Origin: CAIYZT01 sp031385445
GTDB taxonomy: Bacteria; Pseudomonadota; Alphaproteobacteria; Rhodobacterales; Rhodobacteraceae
Length of the DNA: 64,000 bases
Assembly (NCBI GenBank): GCA_031385445.1
Contig: JANNBM010000062.1
Coordinates: 1-64,000, forward strand
Direction of reading: 5' to 3'
The number at the start of each line of letters is the position of its first letter. Positions within the stretch are counted from its first letter, which is position 1. Below the pieces are notes generated by a model. It was not told the origin of the DNA. It did no database searches and worked only from the letters and a program-made list of their open reading frames with translations. The translations under genes were made by a program, and so were the position numbers. Below, in pieces: positions 8,680 to 17,133 of the stretch.

Positions 8680-10587
8680 TCAGATCGCGATCTGCTGGCC
8701 CATTTCGACCACGCGGTTCGATGGCAAGCAATAGAACGCTGTGGCATCTGAGGCGGATTTTGACATGGCGATGAACAGCCGCTCTTGCCAGAACGGCAGG
8801 CCCTGATTTCGGGCGGACCGGAACGAGCGGCGGTTCAGAAAGAACGAGGTGGTCATGATGTCGAACTTTTCGCCCCGGCGGCGCGCGATGGCGAGCGCTT
8901 TTGGCACATTCGGCGTTTCCATATAGCCGAAGTACATCCGCACCCGCAGGAAATTTTCTGACAAACGCTCCAGTTGGATGCGGTTTTCGTCGGGGACGGT
9001 GGGGGTTGTGGTGACGGCGACGGTCACGATGAAATTTTGCGCATGCAGAACGCGGTTGTGTTTGAGGTTGTGCAGCAGGGCCGAGGGGGCGGTTTCGGGG
9101 TCTTGTGTCAGGAAAACCGCGGTGCCCGGCACTTCGATCGGGTGGGATTTTTTCAACATGGTGATCAGTTGCGGCAGGGCGACGGCGGAGTCCTTGCTTT
9201 TCTTGGCGACATAGGCCGTGGCCTTGATCCAGATGTAGATCAGCATGCTCATGGTTACAGAGATGGCGACGGGCACATAGCCGCCGTCGAGAAACTTGAC
9301 GAAATTCGCGCCGAGGAACATCAGCTCGATCACAAAGATCGGCATCATGACACCGATCACCAGCCAAATCGGCCAGTTCCAAAGTTTGCGGAACAGCACG
9401 ATGGCAAGGGTCGAGGTGATGACCATATCCCCCGTCACCGCGATGCCGTAGGCCGAAGCGAGGCTGGTGGAACTGCCGAAGACCACAACAAGCGCCAAAA
9501 CGCCAATCATCAGGATTGTGTTCACGCGCGGCATGAAGATCTGGCCAAGCTGCGTTTCAGAGGTGTGGCGAATTTCAAGGCGCGGCAGCAGACCCATCGT
9601 AACCGCTTGCTGCATCATGGAAAACGCTCCCGATATGACCGCTTGCGAGGCGATCACGGTGGCAAAGGTCGCCAGCAGAACCACCGGCAGCAGCGCCCAG
9701 TCGGGGGCCATCAGAAAGAACGGGTTCGAGGCGGCTTCGGGGTTGTGCAGCACCAGCGCGCCTTGCCCAAGGTAGGACAGCGCGAGGGACGGAAACACCA
9801 GCACGCCCCAAGCCAGCCGGATCGGCCGGCGGCCAAAATGGCCCATGTCGGCATAAAGCGCCTCGCCCCCGGTGACGGCCAGAAACACGGAGCCAAGCAC
9901 GATAAAGCTGGCCCAGCCGTTATGGGCCAGAAAACCGGCGGCATATTGGGGGTTCAGCGCCTTGAGAATTTCCATATCATCGCCGACATGGCGCAGCCCA
10001 AGCGCGGCGATGGTCAGGAACCACACCACCATGACCGGGCCGAACAGGATCGCCACACGCTCGGTTCCCTGGCTTTGAAACAGGAAAAGCCCAAGGATGA
10101 TGATCAAAGTGGCGGGAACCACATAGGGTTGGAAGGCGGGCGTGACGAGCGACATGCCTTCAACCGCCGATAGGACCGACATCGCAGGGGTGATCATCGC
10201 ATCGCCAAAAAACAGCGAAATGCCAATGACGCCAAGGGTCAACAGCCAGGCCGGGCGACGTTTGAGCGCTTGTTGAACCAGCGCGACGAGCGACAGGGTG
10301 CCGCCCTCGCCGCGGTTGTCGGCGCGCATGATCAAAAGGACGTATTTGACCGTCACGATCAGCGTCAGCGTCCAGATCAGCAAGGAGATCACGCCGATGA
10401 CCTCGGCTCGGGTCAGCCCATCACGCCCAGCGGCATGCAGAGATTCGCGCATCGCATAAAGCGGGCTCGTGCCGATGTCGCCGTAAACCACGCCAATGCA
10501 TCCAAGCACCAGTTTCCACAGGTTTTGGGGGGCATGATGTTCGGCCGAAGGCGGAACTTGGGTTGGCTGTCCAGTGGTGGCAGTCAC
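8680..10587 (-). CDS. kup: potassium transport protein Kup
   Basis: The 635-residue protein is a full-length Kup/TrkD K+/H+ symporter of the inner membrane. About twelve hydrophobic segments precede a cytoplasmic C-terminal domain of ~180 residues. Family marks are GVVYGDIGTSPLYAMRES, NRGEGGTLSLVALVQ, FGDAMITPAMSVLSAVEG and DMGHFGRRPIRLAW. It is read against preA and lies 111 bp downstream of a tetR-type gene on the same strand. Its presence among pyrimidine genes is probably incidental. Confidence 0.98.
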   Translation of the reverse strand: MTATTGQPTQVPPSAEHHAPQNLWKLVLGCIGVVYGDIGTSPLYAMRESLHAAGRDGLTRAEVIGVISLLIWTLTLIVTVKYVLLIMRADNRGEGGTLSLVALVQQALKRRPAWLLTLGVIGISLFFGDAMITPAMSVLSAVEGMSLVTPAFQPYVVPATLIIILGLFLFQSQGTERVAILFGPVMVVWFLTIAALGLRHVGDDMEILKALNPQYAAGFLAHNGWASFIVLGSVFLAVTGGEALYADMGHFGRRPIRLAWGVLVFPSLALSYLGQGALVLHNPEAASNPFFLMAPDWALLPVVLLATFATVIASQAVISGAFSMMQQAVTMGLLPRLEIRHTSETQLGQIFMPRVNTILMIGVLALVVVFGSSTSLASAYGIAVTGDMVITSTLAIVLFRKLWNWPIWLVIGVMMPIFVIELMFLGANFVKFLDGGYVPVAISVTMSMLIYIWIKATAYVAKKSKDSAVALPQLITMLKKSHPIEVPGTAVFLTQDPETAPSALLHNLKHNRVLHAQNFIVTVAVTTTPTVPDENRIQLERLSENFLRVRMYFGYMETPNVPKALAIARRRGEKFDIMTTSFFLNRRSFRSARNQGLPFWQERLFIAMSKSASDATAFYCLPSNRVVEMGQQIAI

Positions 10588-10698
10588 TGCTTCGCCTCTT
10601 GAGATTTTGGCACTTTGAGTCCTTGACCGAAGTCACGAAAGAGTGCGCCGATTACACCCCCGGCGCGCAAACGTCCAGCGCAGTTGCGTGCGGCGCGG

Positions 10699-11307
10699 TT
10701 AATCCGGCTTTAGCAGGCGGCGAAAAACCGTTTCCAGAAAACCGCCCGCTTCGGCAAAAGGATCGTGGCCGGGGCCAAGCATCGCGCGCACCTGAACGTC
10801 AAAATCCGAATAATGCTGGGTCAACGCCCAGATCGAAAAGATCAGATGATGCGGTGGCAGGCGCGCGATGCGGCCTTCATCCATCCACCGGGTGATCACC
10901 GCGCATTTCTCGTCGACCAGAGATTTCAACTCGCCCGCTAGAGCCTCCATCAACCGGGGCGCGCCTTGCAGAATCTCGCCCGCGAACAGACGGCTTTCCC
11001 GGGGAAAATCACGCGACAGCACAAGTTTGCGCCGCACATAGTCCAGGATTTCGGCCAAAGGATCGCCCTGCGGGTCCATTTTTTGCAAAGGATCAAGCCA
11101 TGTGGTCAGCAGGCCATTGAGCAAGGACAGATAGATCGCGTCTTTGGAGGGGAAATAGTACAGCAGGTTCGGCTTTGACAGCCCCGCCGCGTCGGCAATC
11201 TGATCGAGCGTCGCGCCGCGAAACCCGTGCAGGGAAAACACATCGAGAGCGCCGTCCAGAATGGCGGTGGAATTGCGTTCCTGAATGCGGGTGAGGGGTT
11301 TTTTCAT
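10699..11307 (-). CDS. TetR-family regulator, RutR-like
   Basis: The 202-residue protein has an N-terminal TetR helix-turn-helix (residues ~10-57, TLDQIADAAGLSKPNLLYYF) and a C-terminal domain like that of RutR, with SRDFPRESRLFAGEILQGAP and HHLIFSIWALTQHYSDFDVQ. RutR senses pyrimidines and controls their degradation. This is the first of two RutR-like regulators in the region; the other begins at 12915. A 7+7 palindrome lies 30 bp upstream (11337-11355) in the gap shared with a divergent cupin gene, a likely autoregulatory site. Confidence 0.88.
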   Translation of the reverse strand: MKKPLTRIQERNSTAILDGALDVFSLHGFRGATLDQIADAAGLSKPNLLYYFPSKDAIYLSLLNGLLTTWLDPLQKMDPQGDPLAEILDYVRRKLVLSRDFPRESRLFAGEILQGAPRLMEALAGELKSLVDEKCAVITRWMDEGRIARLPPHHLIFSIWALTQHYSDFDVQVRAMLGPGHDPFAEAGGFLETVFRRLLKPD

Positions 11308-11336
11308 TGCGGCCTTAAGGTGCGGGTTGAACAGCG

Positions 11337-11355
11337 CTCTGCCTGTTTGGCAGAG
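11337..11355. promoter_or_regulatory. palindrome between tetR and cupin gene, candidate operator
   Basis: CTCTGCC and GGCAGAG are perfect inverted repeats around TGTTT. The element sits in the divergent promoter region between the TetR gene starting at 11307 and the cupin gene starting at 11445, where TetR operators are usually found. It does not resemble the RutR consensus, so if it is an operator the regulator has a different specificity. Confidence 0.45.
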
Positions 11356-11444
11356 ATTTGAGTGCGGGGCAAATGGGCCGGAATTTGCTGGGCTGGCGCG
11401 GTGGGCTGCTTGCTGGCAAGATGCGAAAATCAGGGAGGAATTTG

Positions 11445-11744
11445 ATGGCCGAGCAATGTATGTCCGAAGTTTTGGTGTTTGATGAAAGGGTTCGGGTGAC
11501 GCGGTTTACCTTTGCCCCCAACGCCGAAACCGGCTGGCACCGACATGGACATGACTATGTGATTGTGGCCATCACCGATTGCCACATGCGCCTGCAAGAC
11601 CCCGGTGGGGCCCTGCGCGAGGTTCTGGTGCCGGCAGGCGATTCTTATCGCCGCAGTTCGGGGGTTGAGCATAATGTGATCAACGGCGGTGCAGGCGCGA
11701 TGATCTTTGTCGAGGTTGAAATGCTGGAACCGGCAAAGGGATAG
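11445..11744 (+). CDS. small cupin-domain protein
   Basis: The 99-residue protein is a single cupin barrel with metal-binding motif 1 GWHRHGHDYVIVAI and a motif 2-like GVEHNVINGG. The ATG at 11445 is preceded by GGGAGG at about 11433, while longer in-frame starts lack a ribosome site. No enzyme can be named; small cupins near pyrimidine genes may act on reactive intermediates or be sensors. It is divergent from a RutR-like regulator and convergent with the UPF0303 gene, 10 bp away. Confidence 0.85.
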   Translation: MAEQCMSEVLVFDERVRVTRFTFAPNAETGWHRHGHDYVIVAITDCHMRLQDPGGALREVLVPAGDSYRRSSGVEHNVINGGAGAMIFVEVEMLEPAKG

Positions 11745-11754
11745 GCGCGCCCGG

Positions 11755-12213
11755 TTAAATGGCCAGCATGGCCCGCAAGGCGGCGACGACCATCGCGTGA
11801 TCTTCGGCCTGCGGCAGGCCCGACACCGTAGCGACGGCCACCATGCCAACCCCTGCCACGACAATCGGAACAGCGCCGCCATGATCGGCATAATCGGCGG
11901 ACGAAAGCCCATCTTTGGCCATCGTCTCGCCCTTGGCGATATTTCTTTGGCCCACCAGAAAAGACGCCGCGCCGAACATCAGCGCCGTATTCGATTTGCG
12001 CCGGGCCCATTGATCGTTCAGCGGCGCAGAGCCGGGCAGGGCGGCATGAAAATAGGTGCGCGACGCGCTGCGGATGTTGATCACAACGGGCATGGACTGT
12101 TCCTGCGCGCGGGCAACAAGCGCCTGTCCGAGCGCGAGGGCTGCCGCCTCATCAAAATGCGGCAGGATCATCTCGCGGGCTTCCCGTTCAAGTTGGGCGA
12201 TCAGGTCGGACAT
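11755..12213 (-). CDS. UPF0303 / heme-degrading-domain (HbpS-GlcG-like) protein
   Basis: The 152-residue protein matches the UPF0303 group within the HbpS/GlcG-like fold. Visible marks are VVINIRSASRTYFHAALPGS, NDQWARRKSNTALMFG and YADHGGAVPI. The start at 12213 gives MSDLIAQLEREAREM; an 18-residue upstream extension has no family similarity. It is downstream of, and on the same strand as, the second RutR-like regulator, with a hairpin between them. Biochemical function is not established for this subgroup. Confidence 0.82.
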   Translation of the reverse strand: MSDLIAQLEREAREMILPHFDEAAALALGQALVARAQEQSMPVVINIRSASRTYFHAALPGSAPLNDQWARRKSNTALMFGAASFLVGQRNIAKGETMAKDGLSSADYADHGGAVPIVVAGVGMVAVATVSGLPQAEDHAMVVAALRAMLAI

Positions 12214-12255
12214 GGATGGGCCTTTCGAAGGGGGATGCGGGTAGGATTTTCGCCT

Positions 12256-12275
12256 GAATTTTCGCATGAAAATTC
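12256..12275. terminator. GAATTTTC hairpin between rutR-like gene and UPF0303 gene
   Basis: GAATTTTC and GAAAATTC pair perfectly around GCAT in the 69-bp gap between the genes ending at 12283 and starting at 12213, both on the minus strand. It may be an attenuator or partial terminator. It belongs to the same small hairpin family as 8617-8635. Confidence 0.45.
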
Positions 12276-12282
12276 GTGGCGG

Positions 12283-12915
12283 TCAAAGCGCGCTGATGCC
12301 GCGGAGAATCATGGTTTTGACCGATTCCTTGGCCGCGCGCCATTGCACATCGGACAGGGGCTTGCCGCCATTCAACGTTTCGATCTGATGGCCAAAGTCG
12401 GCATAATGCTGCGTCGTGGCCCAAAGCATGTACAGCAGATGGTCTGGATTGACCGGGGCCATCTTTCCCTCGTCGATCCAGCGCTGGATCAGGGCCGCGC
12501 GGCCGCGGGTCCACTCGCGCAGGGTGGTTTCCAGATAATCCTGAATGACCGGCGCGCCGTGCATCACCTCAGACGCCCAAACCTTCGATCCATCGGGATG
12601 GCGGCGCGAGATTTCCATCTTGGCGTCGATATAGGCACCAATGCCTTCGACCGGACCGGGGGCGTTGTCCATGCTTTCAGCCGCGTGCAGCCAAATCTCA
12701 AAGATATTCTGCACCACGCGGCGGTACAGATCCTCTTTTGAGGTGAAGTAATACAAAAGATTCGCCTTCGGCAGCCCGGCAACATCGGCAATCAGCTGCA
12801 CCGTCGCGCCGCCGAACCCGGCCTCGGCAAAGACCTTTTCGGCGGCCCGCAAGATCGCCGTTTCATTTTGCTGGCGAATCTCGTTGCGGCGCAGCGGCCG
12901 GGCGGTTTGGTTCAT
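12283..12915 (-). CDS. rutR: TetR-family pyrimidine regulator, RutR-like
   Basis: The 210-residue protein has a TetR helix-turn-helix (TVQLIADVAGLPKANLLYYF) close to that of E. coli RutR, and a RutR-type C-terminal domain with PDHLLYMLWATTQHYADFGHQ. It should bind uracil or a related pyrimidine and repress catabolic genes. Two RutR-like operators (12938-12953 and 12971-12986) sit in the divergent gap to the amidohydrolase gene at 13046, so it probably controls both itself and the hyuC-hydA-ABC operon. The start was placed at ATG 12915, because further upstream the frame runs through these operators. Confidence 0.9.
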   Translation of the reverse strand: MNQTARPLRRNEIRQQNETAILRAAEKVFAEAGFGGATVQLIADVAGLPKANLLYYFTSKEDLYRRVVQNIFEIWLHAAESMDNAPGPVEGIGAYIDAKMEISRRHPDGSKVWASEVMHGAPVIQDYLETTLREWTRGRAALIQRWIDEGKMAPVNPDHLLYMLWATTQHYADFGHQIETLNGGKPLSDVQWRAAKESVKTMILRGISAL

Positions 12916-12937
12916 CGTCAATGCCCCTAAAATGTCA

Positions 12938-12953
12938 TTGACCGCTTGGTCAG
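12938..12953. promoter_or_regulatory. RutR-type operator, upstream copy
   Basis: TTGACCGCTTGGTCAG agrees with RutR consensus TTGACCANNTGGTCAA at 12 of 14 defined positions. It is centred 23 bp from the rutR start codon and 33 bp from the second site, about three helical turns, so dimers could bind on the same DNA face. Confidence 0.75.
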
Positions 12954-12970
12954 GTTCTATAGCCTTCGAG

Positions 12971-12986
12971 CTGACCATATGGTCAG
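12971..12986. promoter_or_regulatory. RutR-type operator, perfect palindrome
   Basis: CTGACCATATGGTCAG is a perfect 16-bp palindrome whose inner 12 bases fit TGACCANNTGGTCA, the core of the RutR operator. It lies 60 bp before the amidohydrolase start at 13046 and 56 bp from the rutR-like start, in the divergent promoter region. Confidence 0.85.
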
Positions 12987-13045
12987 GAAACGATTCGGGA
13001 CAAGAGGCATCAGACCCTTGCCCACTGCCCCAGGGGGAGACAGCC

Positions 13046-14296
13046 ATGACGCGCATAGGGGCCAATCAGCGGATCGATTCTGCGCGGCTTTGGGACAGTC
13101 TGGACCAGATGGCGCTGATCGGTCCGGGCGTTGCGGGCGGCTGTAACCGGCAGACATTGACCGATGCCGACAGCGCGGGGCGGCATCTGTTCGGCCGCTG
13201 GTGCGCGGCGGCGGGGATGAGCATGGGCGTTGACACCATGGGCAACATGTTTGCCACCCGCGCGGGCACGCAAGCCGGCGCGCTTCCGGTGTACATGGGC
13301 AGCCATCTGGACACGCAGCCGACCGGCGGGCGTTATGACGGGGTGCTTGGGGTTCTGGGCGCGCTGGAGGTGGTGCGCACGATGAACGATCTTGGCATCA
13401 AGACCCGCCATCCGATTGTGGTGACCAACTGGACGAACGAGGAGGGCGCGCGGTTTGCGCCGGCAATGTTGGCCTCGGGCGTGTTCGCGGGGCTGCACGA
13501 TCAGGCCTATGCCTATGACCGCCGCGATATGGACGGGCTGCGGTTCGGTGACGAGCTGGCACGGATCGGCTGGGTCGGCGATGAGGTGACGGGCGCGCGG
13601 CGCATGCATGCGATGTTGGAGCTGCATATCGAACAGGGCCCGATCCTGGAGGCGGCGGGCGCCGAGATTGGCGTGGTGACGCATGGGCAAGGGCTTTGGT
13701 GGCTGGAGATCACGCTGACGGGCCGTGATGCGCATACCGGGTCCACGCCGATGGCGATGCGGGTGAATGCGGGGCTGGGCATGGCGCGGATCACCGAGCG
13801 GGTGCATCAGATTGCGATGTCGCATCAGCCGGGCGCGGTGGGCGCGGTGGGGCAGGTAAAGGTGTTCCCGAACTCGCGCAATGTGATCCCGGGGCGTGTG
13901 ATTTTTACGGTCGATATCCGCAGCCCTGATCAGGCCAAGCTGGACGCGATGCGCGCCGAGGTGGAGCGGGCGGCGGCGGCGGTGGCGACCGAGCTCGGCC
14001 TTGGGATCGGGGTTGAGGCGGTCGGGCATTTCGATCCGGTGACGTTTGATGCTGGACTGGTTGGCGTGGTGCGCGGCGCGGCGCAAAAGCTGGGCCTGCG
14101 CCATATGGATATCATTTCGGGCGCGGGGCATGATGCCTGCTGGATCAACCGCGTGGCGCCCACGGTGATGATCATGTGCCCCTGCGTCGGAGGGCTGAGC
14201 CACAACGAGGCCGAGGAGATTTCGCCGGACTGGGCGGCGGCGGGGACGGACGTGCTATTCCACGCGGTGTGCGAAGTGGCGGGGGTGGTGGGGTGA
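13046..14296 (+). CDS. Zn-dependent N-carbamoyl-beta-alanine amidohydrolase (M20/HyuC type)
   Basis: The 416-residue enzyme belongs to the M20 amidohydrolases that hydrolyse N-carbamoyl amino acids (beta-ureidopropionase, HyuC, allantoate amidohydrolase). Metal-site stretches are GSHLDTQPTGGRYDG, TNEEGARF, HIEQGPILE and GAGHDACW. With dihydropyrimidinase next to it, the likely reaction is N-carbamoyl-beta-alanine to beta-alanine, CO2 and ammonia, the third step of reductive pyrimidine degradation. The ATG at 13046 follows GGGGGAGA. It is divergent from the rutR-like gene and leads an operon through to the ABC substrate-binding protein. Confidence 0.93.
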   Translation: MTRIGANQRIDSARLWDSLDQMALIGPGVAGGCNRQTLTDADSAGRHLFGRWCAAAGMSMGVDTMGNMFATRAGTQAGALPVYMGSHLDTQPTGGRYDGVLGVLGALEVVRTMNDLGIKTRHPIVVTNWTNEEGARFAPAMLASGVFAGLHDQAYAYDRRDMDGLRFGDELARIGWVGDEVTGARRMHAMLELHIEQGPILEAAGAEIGVVTHGQGLWWLEITLTGRDAHTGSTPMAMRVNAGLGMARITERVHQIAMSHQPGAVGAVGQVKVFPNSRNVIPGRVIFTVDIRSPDQAKLDAMRAEVERAAAAVATELGLGIGVEAVGHFDPVTFDAGLVGVVRGAAQKLGLRHMDIISGAGHDACWINRVAPTVMIMCPCVGGLSHNEAEEISPDWAAAGTDVLFHAVCEVAGVVG

Positions 14297-14307
14297 CCTC
14301 GCGCGCG

Positions 14308-14360
14308 CCGGGGGTTTCACACCCCCGGACCCCCGTGGGATATTTTTGGACAGATGAATG
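14308..14360. repeat. intergenic stem-loop of Rhodobacterales type
   Basis: CCGGGGGT and ACCCCCGG form a perfect 8-bp stem around TTCAC, followed by a CCCCCGTGGGATATTTTTGG segment and CAGATGAA. This hairpin plus GTGGGATATTTTTGG unit is a form I recall as a common intergenic repeat in Rhodobacterales genomes. Here it separates the amidohydrolase and dihydropyrimidinase genes and may attenuate transcription. Confidence 0.6.
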
Positions 14361-14378
14361 GGTTGGCGGAGGTTTCAG

Positions 14379-15833
14379 ATGGCAAGCACAGTGATCAAGG
14401 GCGGAACGGTTGTGACCGCAGATCTGACCTATGCGGCAGATGTGAAGATTGAAGGCGGGGTCATTGTGGAAATTGCGCCTGGGTTGACCGGCGACACGAC
14501 CCTCGACGCCACCGGCTGTTACATCATGCCCGGCGGGATTGATCCGCACACGCACCTCGAAATGCCGTTTATGGGCACCTATTCCAGCGATAATTTCGAA
14601 TCCGGCACGCGGGCGGCGCTGTCAGGCGGCACCACGATGGTGGTGGATTTCGTGTTGCCGGGGCAGGGGCAGGGGCTGATGGACGCGGCCCAGATGTGGC
14701 ACAACAAATCGGGGCGGGCGAACTGCGATTATTCCTTCCACATGGCGATCACCTGGTGGGGGCAGAAGGTTTTTGACGACATGGAGGCCTCGGTCAAGGC
14801 GGGCATCACCAGTTTCAAGCATTTCATGGCCTACAAAGGCGCTTTGATGGTCAACGATGATGAGATGTATCAGTCGTTTTCCCGCGTCGGTGATCTGGGC
14901 GGGTTAGCCATGGTTCATGCCGAAAACGGCGACGTGGTGGCGGAGCTGACGGCCAAGCTGATCGCGGCCGGCAATACCGGTCCCGAGGCGCATGCCTATT
15001 CGCGCCCCCCGGCGGTGGAGGGCGAGGCGACCAACCGCGCCATCATGATCGCCGATATGGCGGGGGTGCCGCTTTATGTGGTGCATACCTCTTGTGAGGA
15101 GGCGCATGAGGCGATCCGCCGCGCGCGGGCTGCAGGGAAACGGGTTTGGGGGGAGCCGCTTATTCAGCATCTGACGCTGGACGAGTCTGAGTATTTCCAT
15201 CCCAACTGGGACCACGCCGCGCGGCGCGTGATGAGCCCGCCGTTTCGGGACAAAAAGCATCAGGACTCGCTATGGGCCGGGCTGCAATCGGGGTCGTTGT
15301 CGGTGGTGGCGACCGACCATTGCGCCTTTACCACCGAGCAGAAACGGTTCGGGCTGAAGTCTTTTGCGCAGATCCCCAACGGGACGGGGGGCCTGGAGGA
15401 CCGGATGCCGATGCTTTGGACCACGGGCGTTGAAACCGGGCGGCTGACGATGAATGAATTTGTGGCGGTGACCAGCACCAACATCGCCAAGATCCTGAAC
15501 CTGTACCCCAAGAAGGGCGCGGTTCTGGTCGGGGCGGACGCCGATCTGGTGGTGTGGGACCCAGGCAAGGAGAAGGTGATCACGGCGGCCGCGCAGCAAT
15601 CTGCGATTGATTACAATGTGTTCGAGGGGAAGAAGGTGAAGGGCCTGCCGCGTTATACGCTGACGCGGGGGCAGGTCGCGGTGAATGATGGAGTTGTCCA
15701 GACGCACGAAGGCCATGGGCAGTTCGTGGGGCGGCAGGCGCGGCCTGCGGTGAACCGGGCCTTGTCGGCATGGAAAGAGATGACGGCGCCGCGGCCGGTG
15801 GTGCGCACGGGCGTGCCGGTGACGGGGGTTTAG
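14379..15833 (+). CDS. hydA: dihydropyrimidinase
   Basis: The 484-residue cyclic amidohydrolase hydrolyses 5,6-dihydrouracil or dihydrothymine to the N-carbamoyl beta-amino acid. The metal-binding HTH is at residues 57-59 in GIDPHTHLEMPF, the lysine that is carbamylated in this family lies in FKHFMAYKG, and VHAENGD, VHTSCEEAH and ATDHCAFTTEQK follow in the right order. The ATG at 14379 has GGAGG eight bases upstream. Its TAG stop touches the GTG start of the ABC ATPase, showing an operon. Confidence 0.97.
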   Translation: MASTVIKGGTVVTADLTYAADVKIEGGVIVEIAPGLTGDTTLDATGCYIMPGGIDPHTHLEMPFMGTYSSDNFESGTRAALSGGTTMVVDFVLPGQGQGLMDAAQMWHNKSGRANCDYSFHMAITWWGQKVFDDMEASVKAGITSFKHFMAYKGALMVNDDEMYQSFSRVGDLGGLAMVHAENGDVVAELTAKLIAAGNTGPEAHAYSRPPAVEGEATNRAIMIADMAGVPLYVVHTSCEEAHEAIRRARAAGKRVWGEPLIQHLTLDESEYFHPNWDHAARRVMSPPFRDKKHQDSLWAGLQSGSLSVVATDHCAFTTEQKRFGLKSFAQIPNGTGGLEDRMPMLWTTGVETGRLTMNEFVAVTSTNIAKILNLYPKKGAVLVGADADLVVWDPGKEKVITAAAQQSAIDYNVFEGKKVKGLPRYTLTRGQVAVNDGVVQTHEGHGQFVGRQARPAVNRALSAWKEMTAPRPVVRTGVPVTGV

Positions 15834-16631
15834 GTGAAGGATACGCAGAACTCTTCTGGTCCGGTGGTCGAGGCGCGGGGCGTCAATCTGGTGTTTGAAA
15901 CATCGGACGGGCCGGTGCAGGCGCTGAAGGATGTTAACCTGTCGATTGGCGGGGGGGAGTTTGTGTCGTTCATCGGTCCTTCGGGCTGCGGCAAGACCAC
16001 GCTTTTGCGCGCAATTGCAGCATTGGAGGTGCCGACAGGCGGCACGTTGACGGTGAACGGGATGACGCCGGACGAGGCGCGGCGCAAGCGGGCTTATGGC
16101 TATGTGTTTCAGGCGGCGGGGCTGTATCCTTGGCGCACGATTGCGGGGAACATCAAGCTGCCGCTCGAAATCATGGGGTTTTCCAAGGCCGAGCAGGAGG
16201 AGCGCGCGGCGCGGGTGCTGGAGCTGGTGGAGCTTTTGGGGTTTGACAAGAAATTCCCATGGCAGCTGTCGGGGGGCATGCAGCAGCGCGCCTCCATTGC
16301 CCGCGCGCTGGCCTTTGATGCCGATATTCTGCTGATGGACGAGCCGTTCGGCGCGCTGGACGAGATTGTGCGCGACCGGCTGAACGAGGAACTGCTGAAG
16401 CTGTGGGCGCGGACGGGCAAGACGATTTGCTTTGTCACCCATTCGATCCCCGAGGCGGTGTATCTGAGCACGAAGATCGTGGTGATGTCGCCGCGACCGG
16501 GGCGGATCACCGATATCATCGACAGCCCACTGCCGCGCGAGCGGCCTTTGGATATTCGCGACAGCCGGGCGTTTATCGAGATTTCCCACCGGGTGCGCGA
16601 GGGATTGAGGGCGGGGCACATGGATGAATAA
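15834..16631 (+). CDS. ABC transporter ATP-binding protein, SsuB/TauB/ThiZ type
   Basis: The 265-residue ATPase has Walker A GPSGCGKTT, the signature LSGGMQQR, Walker B ILLMDEP, and the H-loop FVTHSIPEA. It belongs to the nitrate/taurine/thiamine-precursor ABC group. It uses a GTG start directly after the dihydropyrimidinase stop and runs 8 bp into the following gene. With the two permeases and the THI5-like binding protein downstream it makes a complete importer, probably for a pyrimidine base or a related compound; the substrate is inferred from the neighbouring catabolic genes. Confidence 0.93.
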   Translation: MKDTQNSSGPVVEARGVNLVFETSDGPVQALKDVNLSIGGGEFVSFIGPSGCGKTTLLRAIAALEVPTGGTLTVNGMTPDEARRKRAYGYVFQAAGLYPWRTIAGNIKLPLEIMGFSKAEQEERAARVLELVELLGFDKKFPWQLSGGMQQRASIARALAFDADILLMDEPFGALDEIVRDRLNEELLKLWARTGKTICFVTHSIPEAVYLSTKIVVMSPRPGRITDIIDSPLPRERPLDIRDSRAFIEISHRVREGLRAGHMDE

Positions 16632-17133
16632 ACTTCTGCAAGCCTTTGTTATTGCGTGTCTTGCGTCATTTGCGGCGGCCGAAACCCTGGTCGAGGCCTA
16701 TGGGCTGGGCAATGCCCGCCCGGTGCCCGAAGAATGGACCAAGATTGACGAGATTTTGTCCGTCAGGGCGCAGATCGTGGATGCGGCCACCGGGCGGTTG
16801 ATCAAGGAAGCCAAGATCGGGCAAAAGCTTCGCCTGACGTTGGATTTCTATGTGCAGCCCGGCGCCGAGGACCGGGACATCGCGCTGCAGTGTTCCTTGT
16901 ATTTCTATGATGCAACGGGCGAAACCAAAGGGCCGGAATTAGAGGATCAACCCTGTTATGCGGGGCGACTTGTGGACGGGTTGGAGCAGTTCCGGTCCTT
17001 GGAGTTTGACATGACGTTTCGGCCACCAATGGGTGCGGCAATGGGCACCTGGGCGGCGGTGGTACGGGTTGACGACACGGTATTGCACGGCGGGGTCGCG
17101 CTTGCCCCGACCTTTCGCGTGAAGGGAAACTGA
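16624..17133 (+). CDS. secreted protein of unknown function in pyrimidine operon
   Basis: The 169-residue protein has an N-terminal signal peptide (about 20 residues, ending FAAAE) and a beta-rich body without a recognised motif. Two cysteines (ALQCSLYF and DQPCYAG) could form a disulfide in the periplasm. It overlaps the ABC ATPase by 8 bp and abuts the next gene, so it is co-translated with the importer. It might be an accessory binding or chaperone protein for the transporter, but no evidence beyond position supports a role. Confidence 0.75.
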   Translation: MNKLLQAFVIACLASFAAAETLVEAYGLGNARPVPEEWTKIDEILSVRAQIVDAATGRLIKEAKIGQKLRLTLDFYVQPGAEDRDIALQCSLYFYDATGETKGPELEDQPCYAGRLVDGLEQFRSLEFDMTFRPPMGAAMGTWAAVVRVDDTVLHGGVALAPTFRVKGN

